Below, in pieces: positions 1 to 8,947 of a DNA stretch of 64,000 nt. Each line of letters starts with the position of its first letter. Position 1 is the first letter of the stretch. The stretch comes from Pseudomonadota bacterium. GTDB taxonomy: Bacteria > Pseudomonadota > Alphaproteobacteria > Geminicoccales > Geminicoccaceae. The notes under the pieces were generated by a model. The model made no database searches, was not told the DNA's origin, and saw only the letters and a list, made by a program, of their open reading frames with translations. Made by a program: the position numbers and the translations under genes. Location: NCBI GenBank assembly GCA_030549795.1, contig JAUQQO010000009.1, positions 1 through 64,000 of the forward strand. Direction: 5' to 3'.

Positions 1-708
1 GACGTCCCGCATCGAGGCCACGAGCTGCTCGATGCGCTCGAGCATGGCGTTGAGGTTCTGGGCGAGCTCGTCGAACTCGTCGCCACCACCCTCCACCGCG
101 ATACGGCGGCCGAGGTGACCGGCCATGATCGCCGAGGTGGTCCGGTTGATCCGCTCGAGCCGGCCGATCGTCCAGCGGGAAAGGGCGAAGCCGCCGAGAA
201 GCCCGAGCAACAGCATAAGCGCCGTGCCGCCGGCAATCGCGTTTTTGAGCAGGCTCTGGGTGTGCAGCTTGTCGTTGATGTCGCGCCCGACCAATAGCCG
301 CGCGCCGCTTTCGAGTTCGAACGCGCGGGCGAGGATCTGGCGCGGCCGCCGCGGGTCGTCGCCCTCCACGAGCGCCATCCGCCAGAAGCCCTGGGCATCG
401 GCCGGTTCGTGCGGCCAGGCGGGAAATTTGCCCGCGAGGTGGCGGCCAGCGGCATCGACCACGAGATAGACGCTCGCCCGGTCGGGATCGTAGGCCGAGC
501 GCAGATCGACCAGCTCAACCAGAGCGTGAACGCCGCCCCACTCGTGGGCCTCGATCAGTCCCTGCGCATCCGTCTCGATCGTCTCCCGCACCTGCTGTTC
601 CATATATTCGACAGCGGCGACGTAGACGAAGGTTAAAAGTGCGAGCGCAGAGGCCCCGAAGGCGAACCCATACGCCAGGGTCAGGCGAAAAACCGAAGAA
701 CTAAGCAG
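1..708 (-). CDS. Sensor histidine kinase, N-terminal part (cut by window edge)
   Basis: Reading the minus strand below the response regulator gives an open frame that runs off the window. It shows a first membrane helix (LTLAYGFAFGAS and onward), a periplasmic sensor stretch of about 100 residues, a second helix (NAIAGGTALMLLLGLLGG), and a HAMP segment ending in GGGDEFDELAQNLNAMLERI. The HisKA and ATPase domains would lie beyond position 1. The frame overlaps or abuts the regulator stop at 701-703, so the two are co-transcribed, and the kinase presumably phosphorylates that regulator. No ATG lies near the start. The frame continues upstream to a GTG at 781-783, and the end given here is a CTG codon chosen only as a conservative limit. 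The kinase identity is firm; the start and the signal sensed are unknown. Confidence 0.8.
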   Translation of the reverse strand, partial: MLSSSVFRLTLAYGFAFGASALALLTFVYVAAVEYMEQQVRETIETDAQGLIEAHEWGGVHALVELVDLRSAYDPDRASVYLVVDAAGRHLAGKFPAWPHEPADAQGFWRMALVEGDDPRRPRQILARAFELESGARLLVGRDINDKLHTQSLLKNAIAGGTALMLLLGLLGGFALSRWTIGRLERINRTTSAIMAGHLGRRIAVEGGGDEFDELAQNLNAMLERIEQLVASMRDV

Positions 709-1414
709 CCTTGTCCCGGTCGGGCGCGCGGAGACTGTAGCCGGCGCCGCGGACGGTGTGGATGAGTGGGAAGTCGAAACCACGGTCGATCTTCTGTCTC
801 AGGCGGCTGATGTGCACGTCGATCACATTGGTCTGCGGATCGAAGCGATAGTCCCAGACCTTCTCGAGCAACATGGTGCGAGTCATCACCTGGCCGGCAT
901 GGCGCATGAGCACTTCGAGGATCTTGAACTCGCGCGGCTGCAGATCGATCTCGCGTCCGGCTCGCTCCACCCGCCGGGCGAGCAGATCCATGGTGAGATC
1001 GGCATAGCGCAAAACCGTCTCCCGCCCGTCGGCGGCTTCCCCCTGTCGGCGGCGCAACAGCGCCTCGATCCGCGCCAACAGCTCGCTGAAGGCGTAAGGT
1101 TTGACGAGATAGTCGTCGCCTCCCGCTTTGAGCCCCTTGACCCGGTCGTCGACCTCGCCCAGGGCGGAGAGGAAGAGCACGGGTGCGCGATTGCCGGTGG
1201 CGCGCAGGGTGCGCACCACCGACAGTCCGTCGAGCCCCGGCAGCATCCGGTCGACGATCAACAGATCGTGCGAGCCCGTAGCGGCGAGCAACAGACCTTG
1301 CTTGCCGTCGTGGGCGACGTCCACCGTGTAGCCGCTCTCGCTGAGGCCCTTGGCCATGTACGCGGCGGCGTCCTTGTCGTCTTCGATGATGAGGATGCGA
1401 ATGGCCATCGCCAT
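701..1414 (-). CDS. OmpR/PhoB-family response regulator
   Basis: A 237-residue two-component regulator. The receiver has the acidic pocket E11-D12-D13, the phosphoacceptor D55 (in LLIVDRMLPGLDG) and the switch Lys in the YLVKPY motif. The C-terminal half is a winged-helix DNA-binding domain (LQPREFKILEVLMRH, then NVIDVHISRLRQKID). Two in-frame Met codons (residues 1 and 3) compete for the start. It sits between the HtrA protease gene (63 bp upstream) and the histidine kinase it overlaps, all on the minus strand. This order suggests an envelope-stress two-component operon. That the pair regulates the protease gene is inference. Confidence 0.93.
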   Translation of the reverse strand: MAMAIRILIIEDDKDAAAYMAKGLSESGYTVDVAHDGKQGLLLAATGSHDLLIVDRMLPGLDGLSVVRTLRATGNRAPVLFLSALGEVDDRVKGLKAGGDDYLVKPYAFSELLARIEALLRRRQGEAADGRETVLRYADLTMDLLARRVERAGREIDLQPREFKILEVLMRHAGQVMTRTMLLEKVWDYRFDPQTNVIDVHISRLRQKIDRGFDFPLIHTVRGAGYSLRAPDRDKAA

Positions 1415-1477
1415 GGTTCCCGCTTTTAAGGCCTCGTGCCGTCGCCAAACGCGCCGTTGCCCATCTGCCCCGCGGCG

Positions 1478-2977
1478 CTAGGAAACCGCGATCGGGATCG
1501 CCACAAAGCGCGGCTCGCCATCGCGCCAGAGCTGCACGAGCACGGTCTTGCGGCCTTCGGCGTGGGCCTTTTTGACCGCATCGGCGACCTCGCGCGGCGA
1601 GCGCACCGGCTTGCCCGCTATCGCCATGATCACATCGCCCTCCTGCACGCCCTTCTCGGCCGCCGGGCCGTCGGGATCGACCTCGCGCACGAGCACGCCC
1701 TGCACGCTCGGATCGATTCCGTACTGCTCGCGCAGGGCCGGGGTGAGCGACGCCAATGAGAGGCCGAGGCGCGGCTGGCCCTTGCTCGGCTCGCTCGGCT
1801 CGGCCCGCGCCACCTGCTCGCCACCGGGCATGCGGCCGATCTCCACCGTCACCCGCTTTTCCTTGCCCTCGGCGAAGACCACAAGGGTGGCCTTAGAGCC
1901 GGGAGTCGCTGCCGCCACCGCCCGGGTGAGCGTGCGCAGCCGATCGATCGGGGTGCCGTTGAACTCGCGGATCACCCACCCCGCCTCGATCCCCGCTTTA
2001 TCGGCCGGGCTTCCCGGTTCGACGCGCGCCACGAGCGCACCCTTGGTATCCGGAAGCCCGAGGCTTTTGGCGAGGTCCTCATCGATGGGCTGAATCGACA
2101 CGCCGAGCCAGCCGCGCTCGACGGTGCCCTTTTCGATGAGTTGCGCGACCACCTGCTTGGCGGTGTTGGCGGAGATGGCAAAGCCGATGCCGATGTTGCC
2201 GCCGGTGGGCGAGAAGATCATGCTGTTGACCCCCACCACCTCGCCATCGAGGTTGAAGGTGGGGCCACCGGAGTTGCCGCGGTTGATGGGCGCGTCGATC
2301 TGGATGAAGTCGTCGTAGGGACCGGCACCGATCTCGCGGCCGGTGGAGGAGACGATGCCCGCCGTCACCGTGCCGCCGAGCCCAAAGGGGTTGCCCACGG
2401 CGATGACCTTATCACCCACCCGCACTTTCGAGCTGTCACCGAACTCGACCCAGGTCACCGGCCCCTTGGGATCGACTTTGAGCACCGCGAGATCGCTGCG
2501 CTCGTCGATGCCGACGATGCGAGCAGGAAGCCGGGTGCCGTCCTGCAGCGTCACGCTCACCTTATCGGCCCCTGCCACCACATGCGCGTTGGTCACGATG
2601 TGCCCCTTGCCGTCGATGAAAAAGCCCGAGCCCTCGCCGCGGGCACGAAAGCGCGGCTGACGCTCGGGTGCCGGCATGGGCATGCCGAAGAAGCGCTCGA
2701 AGAAGCGGCGGAAGTCGGGATCGAGGAAGGGTGCGGGGATGCCGGGCGCGCGCTCGGTCCGCTCGACCTGCACATTGACCACCGCCGGCAAAAGCTTCTC
2801 GACGAGATCGGCATAGGAGCGCTCGAGATCGGCCCGGCTCAATCGGCCGCGCAGCTCTTGGGTGGCAGAGCCGGGCGCAGCTGAGCCGGGAAGCGCGAGC
2901 GCTAAGGCCGAAACCAAGGCGAGCGCGGCGACAAGCCCGCGTCCGCCGGGCAGGACGAGCGGTCGGGTACGGGACAT
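1478..2977 (-). CDS. HtrA/DegP-family periplasmic serine protease
   Basis: A 499-residue trypsin-like protease with two PDZ domains that degrades or refolds damaged envelope proteins. The first 34 residues form a signal peptide (hydrophobic LVAALALVSALALALPG). The catalytic triad is visible as H132 (TNAHVV), D162 (SDLAVLKV) and S236 (GNSGGP). PDZ1 covers roughly 285-370 and PDZ2 roughly 405-495. A purine-rich ribosome site (GGGGAAG) lies 7 bases before the ATG. Length and architecture fit DegP/DegQ/MucD. The linked downstream two-component genes fit a role in envelope-stress response. Confidence 0.95.
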   Translation of the reverse strand: MSRTRPLVLPGGRGLVAALALVSALALALPGSAAPGSATQELRGRLSRADLERSYADLVEKLLPAVVNVQVERTERAPGIPAPFLDPDFRRFFERFFGMPMPAPERQPRFRARGEGSGFFIDGKGHIVTNAHVVAGADKVSVTLQDGTRLPARIVGIDERSDLAVLKVDPKGPVTWVEFGDSSKVRVGDKVIAVGNPFGLGGTVTAGIVSSTGREIGAGPYDDFIQIDAPINRGNSGGPTFNLDGEVVGVNSMIFSPTGGNIGIGFAISANTAKQVVAQLIEKGTVERGWLGVSIQPIDEDLAKSLGLPDTKGALVARVEPGSPADKAGIEAGWVIREFNGTPIDRLRTLTRAVAAATPGSKATLVVFAEGKEKRVTVEIGRMPGGEQVARAEPSEPSKGQPRLGLSLASLTPALREQYGIDPSVQGVLVREVDPDGPAAEKGVQEGDVIMAIAGKPVRSPREVADAVKKAHAEGRKTVLVQLWRDGEPRFVAIPIAVS

Positions 2978-3107
2978 CGCAAGACTTCCCCTTCATGCGC
3001 GACGCGCGAAAATCACGCCCTTCAATATAGGGCATCAAGCTCGCCCCCGCTTGTCCCTCTTGTGACATTTGCGTTAGTCGCGCGCCAAGTCGAGACGGCG
3101 AGGGCTG

Positions 3108-3908
3108 ATGCGGGTCGCGGTCCTGTGGGCGCCAGCCGAGGCAAGGGACGAGCGAAGCCGATGGTCTTCGCTTGCGGCGCAAGCGGAACGCGCTCGCGCT
3201 GCGGGTGCCGATCTTCTCCTCTTGCCCGAGCTTGCCCTCTTCGATCCGCAACGCCCGATCACACCACAGGCGGGCGAACCGTCCGATGGGCCCTGCGCGC
3301 ACACGCTCGCGGCGATCGCGCGCGCGCACGAGCTCGCGCTCGTCGCCGGCTATCTCGAGGCTTGCTCGGGCAAGCTCTTCAGCGCTGCGCTCGTCGTCTC
3401 CGCCCATGGGGTGGCGATCGCCAACTATCGGCGCACGCATCTGCGCGCCGGCGAGCGGCCTTTGCTCTCGGCCGGTGCCTGGCTTTCCCTCGTGCCCTTT
3501 GGCGATCGAAAGCTCGGGCTTTTGATCGGCTATGATCTCCACTTTCCCGAGGTGGCGCGGCTGCTCGTGCTCGAAGGCGCGGATGGGCTTTTGGTGCTCG
3601 GCGCGCGCGCGCGTGAACCGCGCCATGCGGTTGAGACCTTGTTGCGCGCCCGGGCGCTCGAGAACGGGGTGCCGGTGGCCTATGCCGGCTGGGCGAGCGC
3701 CGATGCCGCCCCGGCTGCGCTCTTCGGCCCCGAGGGAGGGCTGCTCGCGCGCGCCGAGCGGCCCGACAGCTGGGCTTGCGCCGAACTGCCCGCCCCTGAT
3801 CCGCGCGCGGCAGGATTGGCGGAGCGCCGCCCGCGGCTCTATCAAGGGCTCATGTGTGAGCTGAGCCGCATTTCCGGCTCGAGCGACCGCGAAGGGAGCA
3901 CGGCGTGA
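3108..3908 (+). CDS. Nitrilase-fold protein lacking the catalytic Cys (likely pseudoenzyme)
   Basis: A 266-residue carbon-nitrogen hydrolase homologue. The catalytic Glu is present (E41 in LLLPEL). The catalytic Lys position of the YRKxHL motif holds Arg (R109, NYRRTHL). The nucleophilic Cys of the ICYDxxFPE motif is Gly (G141, LIGYDLHFPE, codon GGC). With two of three triad residues replaced, hydrolysis or amidase activity is not expected, although the rest of the fold is well conserved and the frame is intact. The start follows a GAGGG ribosome site. Its stop overlaps the next gene, a universal stress protein, by 4 nt (GTGA), so the two are translationally coupled. A binding or regulatory role is possible. 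A second, intact family member lies at 47767-48591. Confidence 0.85.
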   Translation: MRVAVLWAPAEARDERSRWSSLAAQAERARAAGADLLLLPELALFDPQRPITPQAGEPSDGPCAHTLAAIARAHELALVAGYLEACSGKLFSAALVVSAHGVAIANYRRTHLRAGERPLLSAGAWLSLVPFGDRKLGLLIGYDLHFPEVARLLVLEGADGLLVLGARAREPRHAVETLLRARALENGVPVAYAGWASADAAPAALFGPEGGLLARAERPDSWACAELPAPDPRAAGLAERRPRLYQGLMCELSRISGSSDREGSTA

Positions 3909-4753
3909 AGACGATCCTCGCCCATATCGAGCCGGGGCCGGGCCTCGATTCGGTGCTCCGCTGCGCGCTCCTCGTGGCGCGTCAGTTCGAATCCCACATC
4001 GAAGGCCTCCACCTCGAGCCCGGCCAACCGGATGTGATCGCCGCTGGGGCGGATGGCTTCATCGCTGCCGCCCCCGATCTTCTGGCCGGGTTCGAGCGGG
4101 AGATGCGCGAGCGGGCGGAGCGCGCCCGGCGCGCCTTCGAAGCCTTCGCAAGCGAAGCCGAACTCGAACCACCTCATCCCGGCTCGCGCGGGCCGAGCGC
4201 ACGGATGCGCATCGAACGCGCCGGACAGCTCGCCTTGGGCTCGATCGGCCGCGTCTTCGATCTCATCGTGGTCGGCCGCCCGCAGCGCGATTCGGTCACC
4301 CCGAGCATGGCGGCGCTCGAAGCGGCACTCTTCGAATCGGGGCGGCTGTTGCTCGTCGCTCCCCCCACCCCGCCCACCGCTCTGGGCGAGCATGTGGTGA
4401 TCGCCTGGAACCAGTCGACCGAGACCGCCCGCACCGTGGCCCTTGCGATGCCCTTTCTCGCCAAAGCGCGCACGGTCACCGTCCTCACCGTAACCGGTGC
4501 TACGGTTCCCGGGCCAACCGGTGCGCAGCTGGCCGAGAATTTGCGAATGCATGGCCTTACCTGCTCGGCGGTTGAATGCGACCCGCGCGGTCGTCCCTCG
4601 GGCCAGGCGATGCTCGAGGAGGCAGCGGCGCTCGGCGGTGATCTCTTGGTCAAGGGGGCCTATACCCAAAGCCGCTTGCGCCAGATGATCTTCGGTGGCG
4701 CCACCAGCCACATCTTGGCCCACGCCGAAATGCCGGTTCTCATGGCGCACTGA
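3905..4753 (+). CDS. Universal stress protein, UspA family
   Basis: A 282-residue tandem Usp-type protein starting at GTG behind GAAGGGAG. The N-terminal half begins KTILAHIEPG, the usual first beta strand of the fold. The C-terminal half carries the nucleotide-binding-type ending GAYTQSRLRQMIFGGATSHIL. It is typical of alphaproteobacterial two-domain UspA proteins, which bind ATP or respond to stress. It overlaps the degenerate nitrilase-fold gene by 4 nt and is the last gene before a short gap. Specific ligand and trigger are unknown. Confidence 0.9.
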   Translation: MKTILAHIEPGPGLDSVLRCALLVARQFESHIEGLHLEPGQPDVIAAGADGFIAAAPDLLAGFEREMRERAERARRAFEAFASEAELEPPHPGSRGPSARMRIERAGQLALGSIGRVFDLIVVGRPQRDSVTPSMAALEAALFESGRLLLVAPPTPPTALGEHVVIAWNQSTETARTVALAMPFLAKARTVTVLTVTGATVPGPTGAQLAENLRMHGLTCSAVECDPRGRPSGQAMLEEAAALGGDLLVKGAYTQSRLRQMIFGGATSHILAHAEMPVLMAH

Positions 4754-4838
4754 ATACGCGGCCCGTGTGGCTTGACGCTCTAAAAGGCGCGCGGAACATC
4801 GCCCCAAAGGGCTAATGTCTCGGCGGGGAGGAACGAGC

Positions 4839-6293
4839 ATGGCGCACCCGCGCGCCCATAAGCGAGAACGGAACGCTTTTGCCGCGAGTCTCGTGCTCGC
4901 CGGGCTCGTCTTGAGCGCTACGGCCACCGCGCAGGCGCCGAGCGGTGGGGTGCAGCCGCCCGCTACCGAACAGCTGCGCCAAGCGATCGAGGAGATCAAA
5001 AAACGCATCGCGCGCCCACCCGAGACCAGCACGGGTCTGGCCAGCTCGCTTGCCCGCGAACTCGAATCGGCGCACGCGCGAGTTGCCGAGCTCGCCGCTA
5101 CGCTCGAGCGCGTGCGCGGCGAGCGCGATCGCCTCAAAGAGGAACGCGACCGGCTCGAAGCCGAGCTCGCGAACGCGCGCGCGGAGGGACAGCGGCTCGA
5201 GACACTGCTTGCCGAGCGCGACGAGCGCCTGCGCGCGCTCGATGGGCGTCTTGCCACGCTCGCCGAGAGCGTGCGCAGCGAGCAAGCCCGCCTCGAGCAG
5301 GCGCTCGCCGAAGCACACGCCCGCGCCGAAACAGCCGAGCAGACCGCAAGCGAGCGGGCGCAGCAGATCGCCGCACTCGAGGGTGAACAGCAGCGCCTGC
5401 GCGAGATTCTGGCGGAACGCGAGCGCGCGTTGGCCGAGCTCAGCGCCCGAAGCGAGAAGATCGCGCGCGAGCGCGACGGGCTGCGCGGCGAATTGTCCGC
5501 TCTCGTCGAACGCTTGGGTGAACTCGAAGGCGAACTCAAGCGCGAGCGCACGCAAGCCGAAAGCCGTCTGAGCGCGTTGCAGCAGGAAAACGAAGAGCTG
5601 CGCCAACTGGCGGCGCTCTCGGTGGAAGAGCTGCAGAGCTTGGGCGAGACCTTGGTACGCACGCTCGCCGAGCAGCAGGCGCTCATCCAGAGCTTGCAAC
5701 AGATCAGCGCCGGGCGGGAGGCAGCCGAGCGTGAACTCGCTGCCGCGCGGCGCGAGGTGGAGCTCTACGCCGCCGAAGCGGCGCAGCTGCGGGCGCGCTT
5801 GGGCGCCCTCGAACAGCCCGCTGCGGGCAACGCGCCGCTTGCCAAGCTCGAGGCCAGTCCCGAGCCCTCCCCACGCCCCGCGCGCCCTCTGCCCGAAGCG
5901 ATCCGGTTGCAACTCGCGCAGTTGCGCGCGAGCGAAACCCCGGATGGGGCGATCCTCACCGTGGTCGAGGGCAACGCCTTCGAATTCGGTTCCGAACGCT
6001 TCACCGAGGCGGCGAACGCGACCCTGGCACGGGTCGCGCGGCTCATCGAGCTCGCCGAGCCCAAGCGCATCCGCATCGTCGGTCACACGGATGCGCAGGG
6101 CGATGAGGAGGCCAACCGGCGTTTGAGCCTGCGCCGCGCCCAGGCGGTGCGCGATTGGCTCGTGCGCAACCGTGGCCTCGATCCGGCCAAGACAACTGTC
6201 GAAGGGCGCGGCAAGGACCAGCCGATCGCCTCCAACGACACGCCCGAGGGGCGCCGCGCCAACCGGCGCGTCGAGGTCTTCCTCGAGCGCTAG
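4839..6293 (+). CDS. OmpA-family peptidoglycan-binding protein with long coiled coil
   Basis: A 484-residue exported protein. The ATG at 4839 is preferred over the in-frame ATG at 4815 because it follows GGGGAGGA at good spacing. A signal peptide (AASLVLAGLVLSATATAQA) is followed by roughly 300 residues of Glu/Arg/Leu/Ala-rich heptads, a long periplasmic coiled coil. A C-terminal OmpA domain (about 375-484) has the peptidoglycan-binding pattern VGHTDAQGDEEANRRLSLRRA and ANRRVEVFL. It probably tethers the envelope to peptidoglycan. The repetitive composition explains a long antisense open frame, which I reject. Confidence 0.9.
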   Translation: MAHPRAHKRERNAFAASLVLAGLVLSATATAQAPSGGVQPPATEQLRQAIEEIKKRIARPPETSTGLASSLARELESAHARVAELAATLERVRGERDRLKEERDRLEAELANARAEGQRLETLLAERDERLRALDGRLATLAESVRSEQARLEQALAEAHARAETAEQTASERAQQIAALEGEQQRLREILAERERALAELSARSEKIARERDGLRGELSALVERLGELEGELKRERTQAESRLSALQQENEELRQLAALSVEELQSLGETLVRTLAEQQALIQSLQQISAGREAAERELAAARREVELYAAEAAQLRARLGALEQPAAGNAPLAKLEASPEPSPRPARPLPEAIRLQLAQLRASETPDGAILTVVEGNAFEFGSERFTEAANATLARVARLIELAEPKRIRIVGHTDAQGDEEANRRLSLRRAQAVRDWLVRNRGLDPAKTTVEGRGKDQPIASNDTPEGRRANRRVEVFLER

Positions 6294-6384
6294 GGCGAGC
6301 CGAAACGGTACTTCTGCGCTTGCGAGACTTGCCGAGACCGGAGGGTTGCGGCAGTGCTGCGCCGCCGGGTGAAGGGAACAGCGG

Positions 6385-7023
6385 ATGATCACAGGCGAGC
6401 TCGCCGCTCAGCTTACCGCGCTGGGCCAGGTGGTTCTGATCGACATCGTGCTCGCGGGCGACAATGCGGTGGTGATCGGCACCGCAGCCGCCGGCTTACC
6501 GCCCACCAAGCAACGCCAAGTGATCTTTTTGGGCGCTAGTCTTGCGCTCTTGATGCGCATCGCCTTCGCCCTGATTGCCACCCAGCTGCTCGCCATCATC
6601 GGCTTGCTCTTGGCCGGTGGGATTTTGCTCTTGTGGGTGGCGTGGAAGATGTGGCGCGAGTTGCAGGCGCAAAAAGCGGTCGAACGCCGCGAGATCCCGG
6701 CCGTGATCCCGGGCGCGCACGCCGCCGCGCCCGGCCAGAAGACCTTCTTCTCCGCCGTCACGCAGGTGGCGATCGCGGATGTGTCGATGTCGCTCGACAA
6801 TGTACTCGCGGTCGCCGGGGCGGCGCGCGAGCACCCCTACATCATGGCCTTTGGCCTCTTGCTCTCGATCGCGCTCATGGCGATAGCGGCCGGCTACATC
6901 GCGCGGCTGATCGAGCGCCACCGCTGGATCGCCTATGTCGGGCTCGTGATCATCCTGTGGGTAGCGCTCGAGATGATCTACAAGGGCGGCCGCGACGTGT
7001 GGCTGGCGCTCAACGCCGTGTGA
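6385..7023 (+). CDS. TerC/YjbE-family integral membrane protein
   Basis: A 212-residue polytopic membrane protein with the two Asp-containing signature helices of the TerC family (VLAGDNAVVIG near the N-terminus and MSLDNVLAVAG in the second half). A basic cytoplasmic loop lies between them. Family members are linked to tellurite resistance, and some export manganese to metallate secreted enzymes. Which ion this one moves cannot be told. A GAAGGGAA ribosome site precedes the ATG. It faces the HugZ-like gene convergently with only 7 bp between stops. Confidence 0.92.
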   Translation: MITGELAAQLTALGQVVLIDIVLAGDNAVVIGTAAAGLPPTKQRQVIFLGASLALLMRIAFALIATQLLAIIGLLLAGGILLLWVAWKMWRELQAQKAVERREIPAVIPGAHAAAPGQKTFFSAVTQVAIADVSMSLDNVLAVAGAAREHPYIMAFGLLLSIALMAIAAGYIARLIERHRWIAYVGLVIILWVALEMIYKGGRDVWLALNAV

Positions 7024-7030
7024 GCTCGCC

Positions 7031-7768
7031 CTAGCCCGATGCCGCGCGGGCGCGCTTGACCAGCCGCACGAGCTCGACCCGGCAGCTCTCGGCGTCGTGC
7101 ACCGGCTTGTCGAACCACAGCCGCGCCGATTCGCCCTCGCGCAACAGATCCGCCCCTTCGGGATCGACGCCGACCAGCTTCCAGCCCCCGCCTTGGCGCC
7201 CCAACAGCCGCTCGGCGTAGAGCTGAACGGCATCGGCATGGTCCTCGTTCATGTGCGCGACGATCTCGGCTTCGGCTTGTGCGAGCGCCTGCGCGCCTTG
7301 GGTGTCGAACAGCACCTCCTTGGCCTCGAGCCAGTGGATGCGCCCGAAGCCGGCGACGAGATGCACCTGCTCCACCTCGACTTTGAAGAGGTGGAAGTCC
7401 TTGAACCCGAAATAGAGCTCAGAATCGGGATGGTGGGCGCGATAGCGCTGCTTGAGGCGCTCATCGCCGTCGATACAGCGCACGCGCCCTTGCACCGTGG
7501 CGCGCGCCCCGGTCAACGGCACCGCAAGCCCGAGCGTGCCGTCGAAGAGCAGCGACACGCGCGGATCGGCACGGATGTTGCGGGTGTGGTCGGCGAGATC
7601 GGAGAGCAGGAGCAGGGGCGAGGCGTCATGGTCGACGCAGACCATCGCGAGCGAGACATAGGGTGCGCCCGAGTCGGCGAGCAGCGTGCCGAGGGCTGCG
7701 CGGCGCTGCTCGCGCAACAGGCGCCGCACCGTGAGGCCGGGATGCTCGCTCTCGCGCGAAGATTGCAT
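7031..7768 (-). CDS. HugZ-like pyridoxamine-5'-phosphate-oxidase-fold protein with DUF2470 tail
   Basis: A 245-residue protein. The N-terminal two thirds match the split-barrel flavin/haem-binding fold (TLLADSGAPYVSLAMVCVDHDASPLLLLSDLADHTRNI). The C-terminal part matches DUF2470 (AEIVAHMNEDHADAVQLYAERL), the arrangement of HugZ haem-utilisation proteins. The ATG at 7766-7768 is chosen over an ATG 27 bases upstream because GGGAGGAACC sits directly before it. It is divergent from the MBL hydrolase gene. A role in haem degradation or binding is a family inference; no haem-uptake genes are nearby. Confidence 0.87.
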   Translation of the reverse strand: MQSSRESEHPGLTVRRLLREQRRAALGTLLADSGAPYVSLAMVCVDHDASPLLLLSDLADHTRNIRADPRVSLLFDGTLGLAVPLTGARATVQGRVRCIDGDERLKQRYRAHHPDSELYFGFKDFHLFKVEVEQVHLVAGFGRIHWLEAKEVLFDTQGAQALAQAEAEIVAHMNEDHADAVQLYAERLLGRQGGGWKLVGVDPEGADLLREGESARLWFDKPVHDAESCRVELVRLVKRARAASG

Positions 7769-7863
7769 GGTTCCTCCCTTTCGCACCGCAGCCATCGGCT
7801 GGGTACGGGTTGTTGACCCGCCGGGCTCCCGTTATCGACGCTGCGACGTCGATGGAGTGAAAG

Positions 7864-8937
7864 GTGGTGCAGATCCCCCATCCGGTCGAGAGCGGCGATT
7901 TCACGCGCGAAGTGGTTTGGGCAGCGGCCGCTCCGCCCCTGGCCGAGCCGGTTACGGTGGCCGAGGGTATCTTGTGGCTGCGCTTGGCGCTGCCTTTTAA
8001 GCTCGACCACATCAACCTGTGGCTGCTCGACGACGGCGACGGCTGGACCCTCGTCGACACCGGCTATGGCGATGCGCGCACGAGCGCGATCTGGGACGGC
8101 CTGCTGGCGGCGGGCAAGTTCGCGGGCAAGCCGCTTGCGCGGATCCTCGTCACCCACTTCCACCCCGACCATCTCGGCCAAGCCGGGCGGCTCTGCCGGC
8201 GCTTCGATCTGCCGCTTTTCATGACCCGCACCGAATGGCTCACCGGGCGGATGCTCCAGCTCGATGTGAGCGAGGAGTTCATCGCCGCGGGAATCGCGCA
8301 GGACCGCCGCGCCGGTCTCTCTCCCGAACTGCTCGAGCGGCGGCGCGACCGCGGCAACGCCTACCGCCCGGGGGTGACGCCGGTGCCGGCGTCGATCGAG
8401 ATCCTCGAGGCGGGCGATGCGTTCGTTGCCGGCGGCACGCGATGGGAGGTGATGGTCGGCCGCGGCCATTCGCCCGAGATGGTCACCCTTTTTTCCCGCG
8501 AGCGGAACATCCTCATCGGTGGCGACCAGCTGTTGCCGCGCATCACTCCGGTGGTGGGCTTGTGGCCCACTTCCCCCGAACGGGACCCCTTGGGCGTGTT
8601 CGTTGCGAGCATCGACCAATATGACGCGCTTCCCGAGGACGTCTTGGTGCTGCCCTCGCACGAGCGGCCCTACCGCGGCCTCAAGGTGCGGCTCGCGCAA
8701 CTGCGCGCCCACCACCGGGCCCGGCTGGACGAGACCGAGGCCCTCTGCCGGGTGCCCACAACCGCGGCGCAGGTCATGGCCGGGCTCTTCCCCAAGGACC
8801 TCGATCTCCATCAACTCGGGTTCGCGCTCGCCGAAACGCTCGCCCATCTCGTGGCGCTCGAGCGCGCTGGACGTGTGGTACGCCACCGCCGCGCCGATGG
8901 GGTGGAGATCTGGCAGAGCACGGGGCGCGCTGGCTGA
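7864..8937 (+). CDS. MBL-fold metallo-hydrolase
   Basis: A 357-residue metallo-beta-lactamase-fold hydrolase. The zinc motif HFHPDH is present (THFHPDHLGQAG), with a second His in GRGHSPEM, an Asp in GGDQLL and a late His in PSHERPYRG. The start is one of two adjacent GTG codons after a GGAG. Proteins of this length with a C-terminal helical extension are often annotated as glyoxalase II- or lactonase-like hydrolases; the substrate here is unknown. It ends 10 bp from the convergent AlaX gene. Confidence 0.9.
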   Translation: MVQIPHPVESGDFTREVVWAAAAPPLAEPVTVAEGILWLRLALPFKLDHINLWLLDDGDGWTLVDTGYGDARTSAIWDGLLAAGKFAGKPLARILVTHFHPDHLGQAGRLCRRFDLPLFMTRTEWLTGRMLQLDVSEEFIAAGIAQDRRAGLSPELLERRRDRGNAYRPGVTPVPASIEILEAGDAFVAGGTRWEVMVGRGHSPEMVTLFSRERNILIGGDQLLPRITPVVGLWPTSPERDPLGVFVASIDQYDALPEDVLVLPSHERPYRGLKVRLAQLRAHHRARLDETEALCRVPTTAAQVMAGLFPKDLDLHQLGFALAETLAHLVALERAGRVVRHRRADGVEIWQSTGRAG

Positions 8938-8947
8938 AAAGCTGCGC

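Noticed and set aside
4812-6392. 526-codon minus-strand frame opposite the OmpA-type gene
   Set aside because: Results from Glu/Arg/Leu heptad repeats read backwards; no signal, domain or ribosome site.
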